A DNA stretch of 64,000 bases from Marinobacter litoralis (GCF_003336705.1 NZ_QMDL01000001.1:62001-126000); one strand, 5' to 3'; counted from the first letter of the stretch, positions 44,574 to 55,280 are shown. Made by a program: numbers and translations. Notes: generated by a model not told the origin, from the letters alone.

Positions 44574-46628
44574 ATGGCTTCGGATAAGAAGGCGATGCGG
44601 TCCACGATATTAGTGCCGGTGTTTATACCGGCCGTCGTGGTGGCGCTGTTACTGGTGATCGGGACAATCAGTAACCCCGAAATGGCGGGCGAGGCATTCA
44701 GTGCCACGCTGAGTTGGATTACCGAGACATTCGGTTGGTTTTACATGCTTTCCGTGGCCATATTTCTGGTCTTTATTGTTTCCGTGGGCGCTTCCAAGTG
44801 GGGCAATATCAAACTTGGCCCAGATCATGCCGAACCGCAATACTCCTTCCCAGAATGGTTCGCGATGTTGTTTTCCGCAGGCTACGGTATCGCTTTGCTG
44901 TTCTTCGGCGTAGCTGAACCGGTGTTGCATTATGCGGCGCCGCCCGCGGGTGCAGCTGAAACCGTTAATTCGGCGAAGCAGGCCATGCAAATCGCCTTTT
45001 TCCATTGGGGCTTCCACATCTGGGCGATTTACGGTCTGGTGGGGCTTGTATTGGCGTACTTCGCTTTCCGCCACGGGTTGCCGCTTTCCATTCGCTCTGC
45101 GCTCTATCCTTTAATTGGCGAGAAGATCTACGGCCCCATCGGTCATGTGGTCGATGTCTTTGCCATTTTGGGGACGATGTTCGGTATCGCCACCACGCTT
45201 GGCTTATCTGTTACTCAAATTAACGCCGGAATTAACTACCTTTGGCCGTCCGTTCCTGTCGGCACCACCGTGCAGATTATCGCGATTGCCGTGATCACCG
45301 CAGCGGCAACCGTGTCGGTTGTGGCGGGTATGGATAAGGGCGTCAAACGACTGTCTATTCTTAATATGGTGTTGGCGATTTCCCTGATGCTGTTTGTGTT
45401 CGTGGTTGGGCCGACCATTCATATTCTGGAAACCTTCCTGCAGAACACGGGCAGTTATCTGAGCGGCATAGTGGAGCGCACCTTTAACCTGCAAGCCTAC
45501 TCTCGTAGTGACTGGATCGGTAACTGGACGTTATTTATCTTTGGGTGGACCATCGCTTGGGCTCCGTTCGTCGGGATGTTTATTGCGAAGATCAGTCGCG
45601 GCCGTACCATCCGCCAGTTTGTGTTTGGTGTGATGCTGGTGCCTTCCGTGTTTACCTTCTTGTGGTTCTCGGTCTTTGGTGACACAGCGCTGACTCTCAT
45701 TATGCATGAGGGATTGGATACGCTGATCAACGATGTCCAGACAGATCATGCCGTGGCCTTGTTCAAGTTGTTCGATGTGTTGCCCTGGTCTTTCTTTATC
45801 TCATTACTGACTGTGCTGCTGATCGTGACATTCTTTGTGACCTCGTCAGACTCGGGCTCCTTGGTGATCGACTCACTCGCCTCCGGCGGTGTGATTGAAA
45901 CCCCTGCCTGGCAGCGTGTGTTTTGGGCGGTATTGGAAGGTGCGGTTGCGTCAGTCTTGCTATTGGTTGGAGGGTTGAGCGCCTTGCAGACGATGACGAT
46001 TGCCAGCGCACTGCCGTTTGCCATCATTATGTTGGTGGCCGCTATCGGCATGTGGCGGGCATTGGTTATTGAGGGGCACCGTGAAACCAGTTTGCAGGCC
46101 CATGTCAGCAGCAATCGCCACATGACCGGGGCGCAATGGAAGCATCGGTTGGCCGCTATGGTTGAGTTTCCGACACGCCAAGACGTGGCGAAGTACATTG
46201 AAGGCACCGTGATGGAAGCCATGCGGGAGGTCGAGAAGGAGCTGACGGCGCAGGGTTGGAGCGCCTCGGCCGAATTCGACCCGGAAAACGAGCGCTCACA
46301 CTTGATGGTGCATCGTAAGGATCACGTCGATTTTGTTTACGACATCCGCCTAACCGAGCACGCCATGCCCGGATTTGTTTACGGTGAGCTTAAACGGGAC
46401 ACGGACAAGCCGGACGTATACTTCCGGGCGGAAGTGTATCTGCGCCGGGGTGGCCGGGCCTACGATATTTACGGGTATGACAAGGATGACGTGATCAAGG
46501 ATATCCTGGACCAGTTCGAGAATTACCTGCACTTCCTCGATATTTCGCCGGGTAAACTGCCGTGGGAAATGGCCGAGCACGATGAGATGATCAACACTCC
46601 GGACAACCCGGAGCCAGGAAAGGCCTGA
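44574..46628 (+). CDS. BCCT-family betaine/choline/carnitine transporter
   Basis: This is a 684-aa inner-membrane secondary transporter for quaternary ammonium compounds, probably for osmoprotection. It has about 12 hydrophobic segments and the BCCT landmarks FGVAEPVLHYAAPP, AIYGLVGLVLAYFAFRHGLPLSIRS and FTLFIFGWTIAWAPFVGMFIAKISRGRT-like signature (WTIAWAPFVGMFIAKISRG). A long C-terminal cytoplasmic domain (about residues 510-684) resembles BetT-type osmosensing tails. Whether the substrate is choline or betaine cannot be read from the sequence. Confidence 0.92.
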   Translation: MASDKKAMRSTILVPVFIPAVVVALLLVIGTISNPEMAGEAFSATLSWITETFGWFYMLSVAIFLVFIVSVGASKWGNIKLGPDHAEPQYSFPEWFAMLFSAGYGIALLFFGVAEPVLHYAAPPAGAAETVNSAKQAMQIAFFHWGFHIWAIYGLVGLVLAYFAFRHGLPLSIRSALYPLIGEKIYGPIGHVVDVFAILGTMFGIATTLGLSVTQINAGINYLWPSVPVGTTVQIIAIAVITAAATVSVVAGMDKGVKRLSILNMVLAISLMLFVFVVGPTIHILETFLQNTGSYLSGIVERTFNLQAYSRSDWIGNWTLFIFGWTIAWAPFVGMFIAKISRGRTIRQFVFGVMLVPSVFTFLWFSVFGDTALTLIMHEGLDTLINDVQTDHAVALFKLFDVLPWSFFISLLTVLLIVTFFVTSSDSGSLVIDSLASGGVIETPAWQRVFWAVLEGAVASVLLLVGGLSALQTMTIASALPFAIIMLVAAIGMWRALVIEGHRETSLQAHVSSNRHMTGAQWKHRLAAMVEFPTRQDVAKYIEGTVMEAMREVEKELTAQGWSASAEFDPENERSHLMVHRKDHVDFVYDIRLTEHAMPGFVYGELKRDTDKPDVYFRAEVYLRRGGRAYDIYGYDKDDVIKDILDQFENYLHFLDISPGKLPWEMAEHDEMINTPDNPEPGKA

Positions 46629-46635
46629 TAAGATT

Positions 46636-46675
46636 AAAAACGCCGCCCGAGCGAAGCTCCGGCGGCGTTTTTAAT
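46636..46675. terminator. bidirectional terminator between BCCT gene and lipA
   Basis: AAAAACGCCGCC and GGCGGCGTTTTT form a perfect 12-bp stem around a 13-base loop, with A- and T-tracts that serve both converging genes. Confidence 0.88.
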
Positions 46676-46683
46676 GGTGAAAG

Positions 46684-47730
46684 TTATTCCACGTGCTTGA
46701 CGGGAATCTGCATAGCCTGGGGTGCCTCGGGAACATCCGGTACAGTCAGCCCGAGATTGTTTTTGTCGAACACCCGGTCAGCCCGGTAGCTAGAACGCAC
46801 CATCGGCCCGGACGGCACTTCCATGAATCCTTTTTCCAAACCGATCTCACGGAACCGGTTGAATTCCTCTGGTGTAACATAGCGCTCTACAGGCAGGTGA
46901 TTCGGGGTAGGGCGCAGGTATTGGCCGAGGGTTAGAATGTCTACGCCAATGGCGAGCAGGTCATCCATCGTTTCGAGGACTTCTTCCTCGGTTTCACCTA
47001 GGCCCAGCATCAGACTGGTCTTGGTGAGTACGTCCGGGCGATGTTTCTTGGCGTGGGCTAGAACGCTCAGGGTTTTTTCATAGCCGGCGCGGGGGTCCCG
47101 TACACGGCTGGTCAGGCGTTTTACGGTTTCAACGTTCTGGGCGAAGACGTCCAGGCCGGAATCCACTACTTTCTCCACATCGCTCATTACCGCATCGAAA
47201 TCCGGGGTCAGGGCTTCTACCGCAACTTCCGGTGTGCGCTGTTTGATGGCCGACACACAGGCCGCGTAGTGAGCCGCACCGCCGTCTTCCAGGTCGTCCC
47301 GGTCTACTGAGGTGAGCACGATGTAGCGCAGGCCCATGAGCTCAACAGACTTGGCGGTATTTTCCGGTTCTTCCGGATCCAGCCAGCCTTTCGGGTTGCC
47401 AGTATCAACCGCGCAGAACTTACAGGCACGGGTGCAAACGGAGCCCATCACCATGATGGTGGCGGTACCGTTCGTCCAGCATTCACCGATATTCGGGCAA
47501 TGGGATTCCTGACACACCGTGCTCAAACGATGCTCCGACACGTTGCGACGTACCGCTTCAAAACGTTCACCACCAGGCATGCGCGCTCTCAGCCATTTGG
47601 GCTTGCGCTCCAGAGGTTTGTCTTCCGAACTCGAGCTCGATCGTTTGACGCCGTCTTTGATGGCGGCGAAACCGTGTTCGTTGCGGAATTTGGAACCACT
47701 GGTAATGCGGGCTTTTGCGCTGTCGCTCAT
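46684..47730 (-). CDS. lipA: lipoyl synthase
   Basis: LipA is a radical-SAM enzyme that inserts two sulfurs into octanoylated lipoyl domains, the step after LipB (encoded at 8.0 kb). The 348-aa protein has the auxiliary cluster Cys set near [13 protein letters not shown] and the radical-SAM C-x3-C-x2-C in [17 protein letters not shown] is the C-terminal serine region that ligates the auxiliary cluster. An N-terminal Ser/Lys-rich extension ([12 protein letters not shown]) is present. lipA and lipB are unlinked here, unlike in enterics. Confidence 0.97.
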   Translation of the reverse strand: MSDSAKARITSGSKFRNEHGFAAIKDGVKRSSSSSEDKPLERKPKWLRARMPGGERFEAVRRNVSEHRLSTVCQESHCPNIGECWTNGTATIMVMGSVCTRACKFCAVDTGNPKGWLDPEEPENTAKSVELMGLRYIVLTSVDRDDLEDGGAAHYAACVSAIKQRTPEVAVEALTPDFDAVMSDVEKVVDSGLDVFAQNVETVKRLTSRVRDPRAGYEKTLSVLAHAKKHRPDVLTKTSLMLGLGETEEEVLETMDDLLAIGVDILTLGQYLRPTPNHLPVERYVTPEEFNRFREIGLEKGFMEVPSGPMVRSSYRADRVFDKNNLGLTVPDVPEAPQAMQIPVKHVE

Positions 47731-47824
47731 GGGGTCGGGAGCTCTCGAATCAGATAAGGTGAGCTCTAAAGGTTAATGGGCGGGGCGTGCAGTTACAAGG
47801 TGGATACGGGCAATCACGAGGGTA

Positions 47825-47850
47825 CCGGGCACGACTTTGGTCGTACCCGG
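47825..47850 (-). terminator. hairpin downstream of metY
   Basis: CCGGG-ACGAC and GTCGT-CCCGG pair around TTTG with one mismatch. It begins 11 bases past the metY stop on the minus strand. There is no T-tract, so terminator function is tentative. Confidence 0.45.
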
Positions 47851-47860
47851 TTGATGCAAA

Positions 47861-49138
47861 TCAGGCTTGGGACTTCTCAAGGGCCTGAGCAACGTCGGCA
47901 ATGATGTCTTCAACATCTTCTATGCCGATGGACAGACGCACCAGATCTTCACTAACACCCGCACTCTTCAGTTCGTCTGCATCGAGCTGACGGTGCGTGG
48001 TGGTGGCGGGGTGACAGGCCAGAGACTTGGCGTCGCCAATGTTAACCAGACGCAGGATCAGATCCAGCGCGTCGATGAACTTGGCGCCGGCTTCGCGGCC
48101 GCCTTTGATGCCGAAGCTCAGGATGCCAGAGGCTTTGCCGTCACAGATCTTCTCGCAGGTTGCCTTGTACGGGCTGTTGGCCAGGCCGGCGTAATTTACC
48201 CATTCAACAGAAGGGTGGTCTTGCAGGAACTGGGCGACTTTCTCGGCGTTGGAACAATGGCGCTCCATGCGCAGTGCTAATGTTTCCATGCCCTGCATGA
48301 TCAGGAAGGAGTTGAATGGCGACAATGCAGAGCCGGTGTTGCGCAGCGGCACGACGCGACAGCGGCCGATAAAGGCGGCTTCACCCAGTGCTTCGGTGTA
48401 AACCACACCGTGGTAGGACGGGTCTGGTTCGTTCATCATCGGGAACTTGTCGGCGTTGCCTTTCCAGTCAAACTTACCGGAATCCACCACAATGCCCGCC
48501 ACTGTTGTACCGTGACCGCCAATGTATTTGGTCAGTGAGTGAATCACGATGTCAGCACCGTGCTCGAATGGGCGGCACAGAACCGGCGTAGCAACGGTGT
48601 TATCTACGATCAACGGAATGCCATGTTTGTGCGCAATCTCGGCCCATTTCTGGATGTCTACGACGTTGCCCGCCGGGTTGCCAATGGATTCGCAGAACAG
48701 TGCACGGGTCTGGTCATCAATGGCATTTTCCAGTGCTTCGTAATCGTCGTGGGCGACCATTTTGCAGGTGATGCCCTGGTTCGGCAGCGAGTGTGCAAAC
48801 AGATTGTAGGTGCCGCCGTATAGCTGGCCAGTACTGACGATGTTGTTGCCAACACGGCAAATGGTTTGCAGTGCGTAGGTGATGGCTGCCATACCGGAAG
48901 CAACAGCCAGCGCGCCAATGCCGCCTTCCAGAGCGGCCATGCGCTCTTCAAGAACCGCGTTGGTGGGGTTCATGATGCGGGTATAAATGTTGCCCTGAAC
49001 TTTCAGGTCAAACAGATCGGCACCGTGCTGGGTGTCGTCAAAGGTGTAAGACGTGGTCTGGTAAATCGGCGTCGTTGCGGCCTTGGTAGTCGGGTCGCTT
49101 TTGAAGCCTGCGTGCAGAGCGAGAGTTGCTGGTTTCAT
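47861..49138 (-). CDS. metY: O-acetylhomoserine sulfhydrylase (aminocarboxypropyltransferase)
   Basis: This 425-aa PLP enzyme of the Cys/Met metabolism family makes homocysteine from O-acetylhomoserine and sulfide. It starts PATLALHAGFKSDPTTKAA, has YTRIMNPTNAVLEERMAALEGG, and carries the PLP Lys in HSLTKYIGGHG. Length (about 425, longer than MetB/MetC at about 390) supports MetY over cystathionine enzymes. No met genes are adjacent. Confidence 0.93.
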   Translation of the reverse strand: MKPATLALHAGFKSDPTTKAATTPIYQTTSYTFDDTQHGADLFDLKVQGNIYTRIMNPTNAVLEERMAALEGGIGALAVASGMAAITYALQTICRVGNNIVSTGQLYGGTYNLFAHSLPNQGITCKMVAHDDYEALENAIDDQTRALFCESIGNPAGNVVDIQKWAEIAHKHGIPLIVDNTVATPVLCRPFEHGADIVIHSLTKYIGGHGTTVAGIVVDSGKFDWKGNADKFPMMNEPDPSYHGVVYTEALGEAAFIGRCRVVPLRNTGSALSPFNSFLIMQGMETLALRMERHCSNAEKVAQFLQDHPSVEWVNYAGLANSPYKATCEKICDGKASGILSFGIKGGREAGAKFIDALDLILRLVNIGDAKSLACHPATTTHRQLDADELKSAGVSEDLVRLSIGIEDVEDIIADVAQALEKSQA

Positions 49139-49249
49139 GACAACGTTCCTTGCTGATGAGTTGTTCGTTATTGGCTAAGGAGGCCGAGTATGCCATAGGT
49201 GGCTATGGTCGAATAGGTGGTGTTACCTAATGCTCGCTACTGGCGTATT

Positions 49250-50461
49250 TCAGGTCATCGCGCCGTAGACTAAAGCTCTCAATTCTTGCCGGATCGGATA
49301 AGATGATGAAGGCATCAGCTGAGTCATGAAGATGACGACAAGGTCTTCTTTCGGATCGATGAAGAAACTTGTGCTCGCCAAGCCGCCCCAGCCGAACTCG
49401 CCTTCAGAACCGACGGTGTGAGAGGCTGCTACATCGGTTTTTACTGAAAATCCCAAACCGAATCCGCTGCCTTGATAAGGTGTTTCGCTGAAACCGCCAA
49501 CAGAGAGCGCGGGTAGGTCCTTGTTGTCGGACAGATGATTGCGGCGCATGAATTCTAGTGTTTTTCGCCCGATGATTCGTTGCCCTTGGTATTCGCCGCC
49601 CTGACACAGTGCCTGCGCAAACTTGTGGTAATCGTCGATGGTGGAAACCAGTCCGCCGCCGCCCGATAAAAATCGCGGGTGCTTCAGGTACTTTGAGCGT
49701 TCCGGGTCGTCCTGCAGTTTCATTGTGTCGCCGGGCTGGTATAAGTAGCAGGCTGCAAAGCGGTGCTGTTGTTCTGGCCTAACGTGAAAGCCGGTGTCGG
49801 TCATGCCCAATGGCTGGAAGATGTGTTCGTCGAAGTAATTATCCAGCGACTGGCCAGACAGCAGTTCTACCAAATACCCGAGCACATCGGTGGAAACCGA
49901 GTAGTTCCAAGCGGTTCCGGGAGAAAACTCCAGAGGCAATTCAGCCAGCCTATCCACCAGCTTTTCCAGTGTAAGAATCGAACTGCCGTCCAGTTTCAGC
50001 TTGCGGTATGCCGCATCGACCTCGGTGCGCTCGGTAAAACCGTAGGTGAGGCCGGAGGTGTGCGTCATCAAATCCCGAATGGTCATCGCTTTTGCGGCTG
50101 GCTCGGTTTCGAAATCCGGGTAGCTGCCGCCTTTGTAAACCCGCATTTTGCGCCATGACGGGATGTACTTGTGCACGGGGTCGTTCAGCAGGAATTTACC
50201 CTGTTCATAGAGCTGCATCATAGCGATGGAGGTGACAGGCTTGGTCATGGAATAGATGCGGAACAGGGTGTCGCGCTGCATCGGGCGGTTGCGTTCAACG
50301 TCCATCAGCCCCTGAGCCTGTGCCCAAACCACTTTGCCGTGGCGGGCCACTAGGGTGACCGCACCGGGCAGCTTGCCGGGCTGAATGTAGCGTTCATCGA
50401 AATGGCGTGTAATTCGTTCAAGGGTATCGATGGACAAGCCGGACGCGATGTTTTCGGACAT
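49250..50461 (-). CDS. serine hydrolase, class C beta-lactamase/esterase family
   Basis: This is a 403-aa protein of the beta-lactamase-related (EstB-like) family. The nucleophile is in Ser71-M-T-Lys74, the second motif is [11 protein letters not shown] (Tyr-x-Ser), and a C-terminal [13 protein letters not shown] region replaces the KTG triad, which is typical of esterases. There is no signal peptide, so it is likely a cytoplasmic esterase rather than a lactamase. It lies just beyond the tRNA-Met terminator. Confidence 0.88.
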   Translation of the reverse strand: MSENIASGLSIDTLERITRHFDERYIQPGKLPGAVTLVARHGKVVWAQAQGLMDVERNRPMQRDTLFRIYSMTKPVTSIAMMQLYEQGKFLLNDPVHKYIPSWRKMRVYKGGSYPDFETEPAAKAMTIRDLMTHTSGLTYGFTERTEVDAAYRKLKLDGSSILTLEKLVDRLAELPLEFSPGTAWNYSVSTDVLGYLVELLSGQSLDNYFDEHIFQPLGMTDTGFHVRPEQQHRFAACYLYQPGDTMKLQDDPERSKYLKHPRFLSGGGGLVSTIDDYHKFAQALCQGGEYQGQRIIGRKTLEFMRRNHLSDNKDLPALSVGGFSETPYQGSGFGLGFSVKTDVAASHTVGSEGEFGWGGLASTSFFIDPKEDLVVIFMTQLMPSSSYPIRQELRALVYGAMT

Positions 50462-50490
50462 GACAGCAGTTTCCAGGTGGTTTAAGCATA

Positions 50491-50524
50491 AAAAAAGCCC
50501 AACTCTTTCGAGTCGGGCTTTTAG
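50491..50524 (-). terminator. terminator of the tRNA-Met transcript
   Basis: GCCCAACTC and GAGTCGGGC form a stem (one GU/mismatch position) around TTTC. A-rich DNA on the + side gives a seven-T tract on the minus strand, six bases past the tRNA end. Confidence 0.82.
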
Positions 50525-50529
50525 AATAC

Positions 50530-50606
50530 TGGTAGCAAGGGGCGGAGTCGAACCGCCGACCCCAGCATTATGAGTGCTGTGCTCTAACCAACTGAGCTAC
50601 CTTGCC
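50530..50606 (-). tRNA. tRNA-Met (anticodon CAT, elongator type)
   Basis: A 77-base tRNA with encoded CCA. The acceptor GGCAAGG pairs with CCTTGCT (one GU). The D-arm is AGCTCAGTTGGTTAGAGC, the anticodon stem CAGCA/TGCTG holds CTCATAA, and the T-arm GGCGGTTCGACTCCGCC is perfect. The paired acceptor start and lack of initiator GGG pairs in the anticodon stem indicate the elongator form. Confidence 0.96.
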
Positions 50607-50697
50607 AAATCGTTGTGGGGATCACCCCAAACGAGGCGCGTATTTTCGGCATTTGGCCTCAAGCTGTCAAGGCTTCTTGGCCAAAATTTCCGAAAAA

Positions 50698-51789
50698 TTA
50701 CACGTTAAAGCGGAAGTGGATGACATCGCCGTCTTGCACGATGTATTCCTTGCCTTCCAAACGCCATTTACCGGCTTCTTTTGCGCCCGCTTCGCCGTTG
50801 TATTGCACGAAGTCGTCATAGCTGATCACTTCGGCGCGGATGAAGCCGCGTTCAAAATCGGTGTGAATCACACCGGCACCCTGAGGGGCCGTGGCACCTA
50901 CACGAACGGTCCAGGCGCGGACTTCTTTTACGCCAGCGGTGAAGTAAGTTTGCAAGTCTAGTAGCTTGTAGCCCGCGCGAATAACGCGGTCTAGGCCGGG
51001 TTCTTCCATGCCCATTTCGTCGAGGAACATGGCTTTTTCGTCGTCTTCCAGCTCTGAGATCTCGGCTTCGATCTTGTTGCAGATAGGCACGACAGCTGCA
51101 TTTTCTGAAGCGGCAATTTCGCGAACAACGTCAAGGTGAGGGTTGTTCTCGAAACCGTCTTCGCTAACGTTGGCGATGTACATCGTGGGCTTGATGGTGA
51201 GCAGGCACAGCTCACGAATCAAGGCCAACTGATCGGTATCGAGGTTCATGCTGCGCACCGGCTTGCCTTCGTTCAGAACGGGCAGTAGCTGTTCAAACAT
51301 CTCGAGCTGGGCTTTGGCCTCTTTGTCACCGCTCTTGGCAACACGCTGTACGCGTTTGATGGCCTTCTCAACGGTGTCGAGGTCGGCAAGCGCCAGCTCG
51401 GTGTTGATGATTTCGATGTCGGAAGCCGGGTCAACTTTGTTGGCAACGTGGATGACGTTGCTGTCTTCAAAGCAGCGAACTACGTGGGCGATGGCGTCGG
51501 TCTGGCGAATGTTGGCCAAAAACTGGTTGCCAAGACCTTCACCTTTGGAGGCACCCGCTACCAAGCCTGCGATATCGACAAACTCCATGGTGGTGGCTAC
51601 CACGCGTTCGGGTTTGACGATTTCTGCCAGTTTGGTCAGGCGTGGGTCGGGCATGGCCACCACGCCCGCGTTCGGCTCGATGGTACAGAACGGAAAGTTT
51701 TCCGCGCCGATACCGGCCTTGGTGAGTGCGTTGAACAAGGTTGATTTGCCGACGTTAGGTAGGCCGACAATGCCGCAGTTAAATCCCAT
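50698..51789 (-). CDS. ychF: redox-regulated ATPase YchF
   Basis: YchF is an Obg-family P-loop NTPase that prefers ATP and associates with ribosomes. The 363-aa protein opens [23 protein letters not shown] and has [17 protein letters not shown]. The altered G4 motif (IANVSEDGF, where NKxD is expected) explains its ATP preference. The C-terminal TGS domain ends [14 protein letters not shown]. It is the last gene of the lolB-to-ychF block, following pth, a near-universal pairing. Confidence 0.97.
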   Translation of the reverse strand: MGFNCGIVGLPNVGKSTLFNALTKAGIGAENFPFCTIEPNAGVVAMPDPRLTKLAEIVKPERVVATTMEFVDIAGLVAGASKGEGLGNQFLANIRQTDAIAHVVRCFEDSNVIHVANKVDPASDIEIINTELALADLDTVEKAIKRVQRVAKSGDKEAKAQLEMFEQLLPVLNEGKPVRSMNLDTDQLALIRELCLLTIKPTMYIANVSEDGFENNPHLDVVREIAASENAAVVPICNKIEAEISELEDDEKAMFLDEMGMEEPGLDRVIRAGYKLLDLQTYFTAGVKEVRAWTVRVGATAPQGAGVIHTDFERGFIRAEVISYDDFVQYNGEAGAKEAGKWRLEGKEYIVQDGDVIHFRFNV

Positions 51790-51871
51790 GGAATGCCTCT
51801 GCTGGAACTAATAATTTGCGCGGATTATACCGGTGTATCGGTATAGGTGCGAGTAAGGGGTTGTGTCGTGC

Positions 51872-52462
51872 TCAGGCGGTAGGCTTGAAGCTGTGCAGGC
51901 GGTTCATGGCGGCTGCCAGTTTGCCGTTGGCGGCATCCGGAAGTACACGCATGATTTCGTCAGTGACTGCGTTCAGTTCCTCGGTTTCTTTCTTGCCGAG
52001 GCGGCCCAATACATAGCCGGTTACCTTGCGGCTGTCGCCGGGGTGACCTATGCCGATGCGAAGTCTTTGGAAGTCTTTGGTGCCCAGGTGTGCAATCGCA
52101 TCGCGTAACCCGTTGTGGCCACCGTGGCCGCCGCCTTTTTTAAACCTGGCGGTACCGGGAGCGATATCAAGTTCGTCGTGGGCGATCAGGATGTTTTCAG
52201 GCGCGATCTTGAAGAAATCCGCCAGAGCCTTAATGGCCAGGCCGCTGCGGTTCATGAACGTGCTGGGGTTGAGCAGATGCAGGTCAAGACCCTGCCATTG
52301 GATGCGAGCGTAAAGCCCGTGGTACTTCTTTTCGGGGCGGAGCGTCTGACCCGCATCGCGGGCCAGCGCTTCGACGAACAGGGCGCCGGCATTGTGGCGG
52401 GTATTCTCGTAATCGGCTCCGGGGTTACCCAGGCCAACAACCATGACAATATCCTGTGCCAT
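51872..52462 (-). CDS. pth: peptidyl-tRNA hydrolase
   Basis: Pth recycles peptidyl-tRNAs dropped from ribosomes. The 196-aa enzyme shows VGLGNPGADYENTRHNAGALFVEAL (catalytic His in RHNAG), LLNPSTFMNRSG, AHDELDIAPG and KKGGGHGGHNGLRD. It begins 21 bases after rplY, a standard rplY-pth-ychF order. Confidence 0.97.
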   Translation of the reverse strand: MAQDIVMVVGLGNPGADYENTRHNAGALFVEALARDAGQTLRPEKKYHGLYARIQWQGLDLHLLNPSTFMNRSGLAIKALADFFKIAPENILIAHDELDIAPGTARFKKGGGHGGHNGLRDAIAHLGTKDFQRLRIGIGHPGDSRKVTGYVLGRLGKKETEELNAVTDEIMRVLPDAANGKLAAAMNRLHSFKPTA

Positions 52463-52483
52463 ATGCCAGTCCCTCCGGAGTGA

Positions 52484-53125
52484 TTACTCCTCGCCGCCTT
52501 CCTCAGCTTCTTCAGCGTCTTCGGCGTTGTCAGCCTTGGCGCCTTTCGGCTTGTTGATTGATACAACAGCCTGGTCGTGCTCAGAATCGTGCTGCAGAGC
52601 CGGGATACGAACGCCTTCTGGCAGTTTCAGGTCGCTCAGGTGAACAACTTGATCCAGTTCCACGTCGGTCAGATCGATCTCGATGAACTCTGGCAGGTCC
52701 TTAGGCAGACATGCTACTTCAACTTCGGTCAGCAGACGGAAGGCTACGCCACCGAAGGTCTTGATCGCAGGAGCAGTGTCTTCGTTCACCAGGTGAACAG
52801 GAACCTGAACAACGATTTCGTGGTCTTTGTCTACACGCAGGAAGTCAGCGTGGATCAGGCGCAGCTTGTACGCGTGACGCTGCAGATCCTTCAGGATGAC
52901 GCTTTCTTTTTTGCCTTCCAGATCGATGGTCAGGATCTGAGAGAAGAAAGATTCGTTTTCCAGAGCTTTTTTCAGCTCGTTTTCCCAGATAGAAATGGAT
53001 ACGGCTTCTTTGCCTTCGCCATAAATGATCGCTGGGATTTTCTTTTCCTCACGACGCAGGCGGCGGCTCGCACCTCTCCCCTGATCGTCACGAGGAAATG
53101 CTTCAATAACAAATTCCTGGGACAT
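52484..53125 (-). CDS. rplY: 50S ribosomal protein L25/Ctc, long form
   Basis: This is L25, the 5S rRNA-binding protein, in its long general-stress (Ctc) form of 213 aa with an added C-terminal beta domain. The N-domain has GRGASRRLRREEKKIPAIIYG and the C-domain VHLSDLKLPEGV. A highly acidic tail (NAEDAEEAEEGGEE) closes it. ATG at 53125 fits the family; the frame is open to 53146 but lacks support. Confidence 0.95.
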   Translation of the reverse strand: MSQEFVIEAFPRDDQGRGASRRLRREEKKIPAIIYGEGKEAVSISIWENELKKALENESFFSQILTIDLEGKKESVILKDLQRHAYKLRLIHADFLRVDKDHEIVVQVPVHLVNEDTAPAIKTFGGVAFRLLTEVEVACLPKDLPEFIEIDLTDVELDQVVHLSDLKLPEGVRIPALQHDSEHDQAVVSINKPKGAKADNAEDAEEAEEGGEE

Positions 53126-53225
53126 AATATGTACCTCAATCGTCATCTGAACAGCCCGCGACCAGGCATTTGAACAGATGATGTTTTTTGAATAGTCTGA
53201 AAATTATTTCTCAGACTGACTAAAA

Positions 53226-53262
53226 GAGTCGGGAGCCTTGTTAGGCTCCCGACTCCGATACG
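53226..53262 (-). terminator. terminator downstream of prs
   Basis: GAGTCGGGAGCC and GGCTCCCGACTC form a perfect 12-bp stem around TTGTTA, followed by TTTTA on the minus strand. It separates prs from rplY, which then needs its own promoter or readthrough. Confidence 0.82.
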
Positions 53263-53315
53263 GTTTCAGCGTGTTTTAATGTTTGGACATTACGCTGTAA
53301 TTCGGATTTTCCGAG

Positions 53316-54266
53316 TTACACGTTCTCAAACAGGGCGCTGATAGATTCTTCATTGCTAACCCGGCGAATAGATTCCGCGAGCAGGCCAGCCATACTGAGG
53401 ACGCGGATTTTATCACATTTCTTCGCTTTGTCACTCAGCGGAATCGTGTCGCAGACGATCAGTTCGTCCAGCTCAGATCCGTTAATGTTCTCGATTGCCG
53501 GGCCAGACAGTACCGGGTGGGTAATGTAGGCAACAACGCGTGAAGCGCCGCGATTTTTCAGGGCTTCAGCAGCCTTGCACAGGGTGCCGGCGGTATCCAC
53601 GATGTCATCCACCAAGATGCAGGTCTTGTCGGCAACATCACCGATGATGTGCATAACCTGGGATACATTGGCTTTCGGGCGACGTTTGTCGATGATGGCC
53701 AGGTCGGCATCGTCCATGCGCTTGGCGACAGCGCGTGCGCGAACTACGCCGCCAACGTCAGGGGATACCACAACAAAGTTTTCGAAACGTTGCTTCTCAA
53801 TGTCTTCCAGCATCACGGGTGTTGCGTAGATGTTGTCTACCGGAATATCGAAGAAGCCTTGAATCTGGTCGGCGTGCAGGTCAAGCGTTAGTACGCGATC
53901 TACGCCGATGCTGGAGATCATATCGGCTACGACCTTGGCGCTGATTGCAACTCGCGTTGAGCGAACACGGCGATCCTGGCGTGCATACCCGTAGTAAGGC
54001 ACAACCGCGGTGATTCGTGATGCAGAGGCGCGACGCAGGGCGTCAGCCATCACGATCAGTTCCATCAGGTTGTCGTTGGTGGGGTAGCAGGTTGGCTGGA
54101 TGATGAAGACATCATGGCCACGTACATTCTCATTGATCTCAACGGTGGTTTCGCCATCGCTGAAGCGGCCAACAGTGGCTTCGCCCATGGGAATGTGAAG
54201 TTTTTTTGCAATTGCTTGGGCAAGCTCAGGATTGGCATTGCCAGCGAAGATCATCAGTTTTGACAC
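53316..54266 (-). CDS. prs: ribose-phosphate pyrophosphokinase
   Basis: Prs makes PRPP from ribose 5-phosphate and ATP for nucleotide, His, Trp and NAD synthesis. The 316-aa enzyme has [39 protein letters not shown], the metal-binding [19 protein letters not shown], and the PRPP loop [19 protein letters not shown] chose GTG at 54266. An in-frame ATG further upstream would read through the tRNA-Gln gene and cannot be right. Confidence 0.96.
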   Translation of the reverse strand: MSKLMIFAGNANPELAQAIAKKLHIPMGEATVGRFSDGETTVEINENVRGHDVFIIQPTCYPTNDNLMELIVMADALRRASASRITAVVPYYGYARQDRRVRSTRVAISAKVVADMISSIGVDRVLTLDLHADQIQGFFDIPVDNIYATPVMLEDIEKQRFENFVVVSPDVGGVVRARAVAKRMDDADLAIIDKRRPKANVSQVMHIIGDVADKTCILVDDIVDTAGTLCKAAEALKNRGASRVVAYITHPVLSGPAIENINGSELDELIVCDTIPLSDKAKKCDKIRVLSMAGLLAESIRRVSNEESISALFENV

Positions 54267-54318
54267 GACGGCATCCTTCTCGGTATCGGCGTTTGATTCA
54301 GAAGAAGCGGGAGAAAGG

Positions 54319-54393
54319 TGGCTGGGGTGGCAGGATTCGAACCTGCGCATGACGGGATCAAAACCCGTTGCCTTACCACTTGGCGACACCCCA
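54319..54393 (-). tRNA. tRNA-Gln (anticodon TTG)
   Basis: A 75-base tRNA with encoded CCA. The acceptor TGGGGTG pairs with CACCCCA. The D-arm is CGCCAAGTGGTAAGGCA, the anticodon stem ACGGG/CCCGT holds TTTTGAT, and the T-arm is GCAGGTTCGAATCCTGC. The U1-A72 pair is typical of tRNA-Gln. It lies between ispE and prs, as in many relatives. Confidence 0.96.
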
Positions 54394-54412
54394 GTATCGT
54401 GCTTTTTTGGCA

Positions 54413-55276
54413 TCATCTTAGCTCTGTTAGCTTTGTGTGAAGTGGTGAAATGTTCACCCCTTTAGCTACGAACCCCTTGATGCCGGAGGGTTTGCTTTCC
54501 CAGATGATCCGCGCTGCGGATTCTGTAGGGAAACGTCCAAAAATGCAAGCCCCGGTTCCGGTTAATCTTGCAGGTCCGAATTGTGCAAGCCATTCCAGGC
54601 TTCGGTCAACCTCAGGATACAGTTCACGAACCACATCCTCGCAGTCATTTCGGTACCTCGAGGCGTCTCCCTCAAAAGCGGGGCGTATTTTCAATTTTGG
54701 GGTGTCTCTTGTCAACCTTTTTTCTGAAAAAATCTTTCCGGTGTTGATGTCGCAGTTTGGTTTCAGCACCAGAAACCAGTCCTGGGGCGGGTTTGCGGGC
54801 GTCAGGACTTCGCCAACGCCTTCGCCGATGGCTGCTTTTCCGCGAACAAAAACCGGTACGTCGGCGCCCAGAGTCAGGCCGATGTCGGCCAACTCGTCCT
54901 CACTCAGGTTCAAGTTCCAAAGATGGTTCAACCCGAGAAGGGTGGTGGCTGCATTTGAGCTGCCACCGCCTAACCCGCCGCCCATGGGCAAGCGTTTGTT
55001 CAGGTTGATGCGTACACCGGGTAAGGCGTTCGAACTGCGCGATGCCAGTGCCCGAGCGGCCCGGATGATGAGGTTCTGGTCGTCTGGGACGCCCGCTATG
55101 GGGTTCTCAAGGCGTATTTCAGGCTGTTCCGGAGTGAGGGTGAACGTCAGTTCGTCGCCGTAGTCCAGAAACTGGAACAGGGTCTGAAGTTCATGGTAGC
55201 CGTCTGGCCGTTTACCGGTGATGTGCAGGAACAGGTTCAGTTTCGCCGGCGAGGGCAGGGTGATGCTGGTTGTCAC
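54413..55276 (-). CDS. ispE: 4-diphosphocytidyl-2-C-methyl-D-erythritol kinase
   Basis: IspE phosphorylates CDP-methylerythritol in the MEP isoprenoid pathway. The 287-aa GHMP kinase has [22 protein letters not shown], the ATP loop [18 protein letters not shown] (the GHMP glycine-rich motif) and the C-terminal [13 protein letters not shown] chose GTG at 55276, four bases after the lolB stop with GAGG upstream; ATG at 55315 would overlap lolB. Confidence 0.95.
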   Translation of the reverse strand: MTTSITLPSPAKLNLFLHITGKRPDGYHELQTLFQFLDYGDELTFTLTPEQPEIRLENPIAGVPDDQNLIIRAARALASRSSNALPGVRINLNKRLPMGGGLGGGSSNAATTLLGLNHLWNLNLSEDELADIGLTLGADVPVFVRGKAAIGEGVGEVLTPANPPQDWFLVLKPNCDINTGKIFSEKRLTRDTPKLKIRPAFEGDASRYRNDCEDVVRELYPEVDRSLEWLAQFGPARLTGTGACIFGRFPTESAARIIWESKPSGIKGFVAKGVNISPLHTKLTELR

Positions 55277-55280
55277 TGAC

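Noticed and set aside
49139..49249. SAM riboswitch upstream of metY
   Set aside because: Only about 110 bases separate metY from the next gene, and no conserved riboswitch core is visible.
54267..54416. Longer N-terminus for prs
   Set aside because: The extension would translate through the tRNA-Gln gene. GTG at 54266 gives the normal family start.
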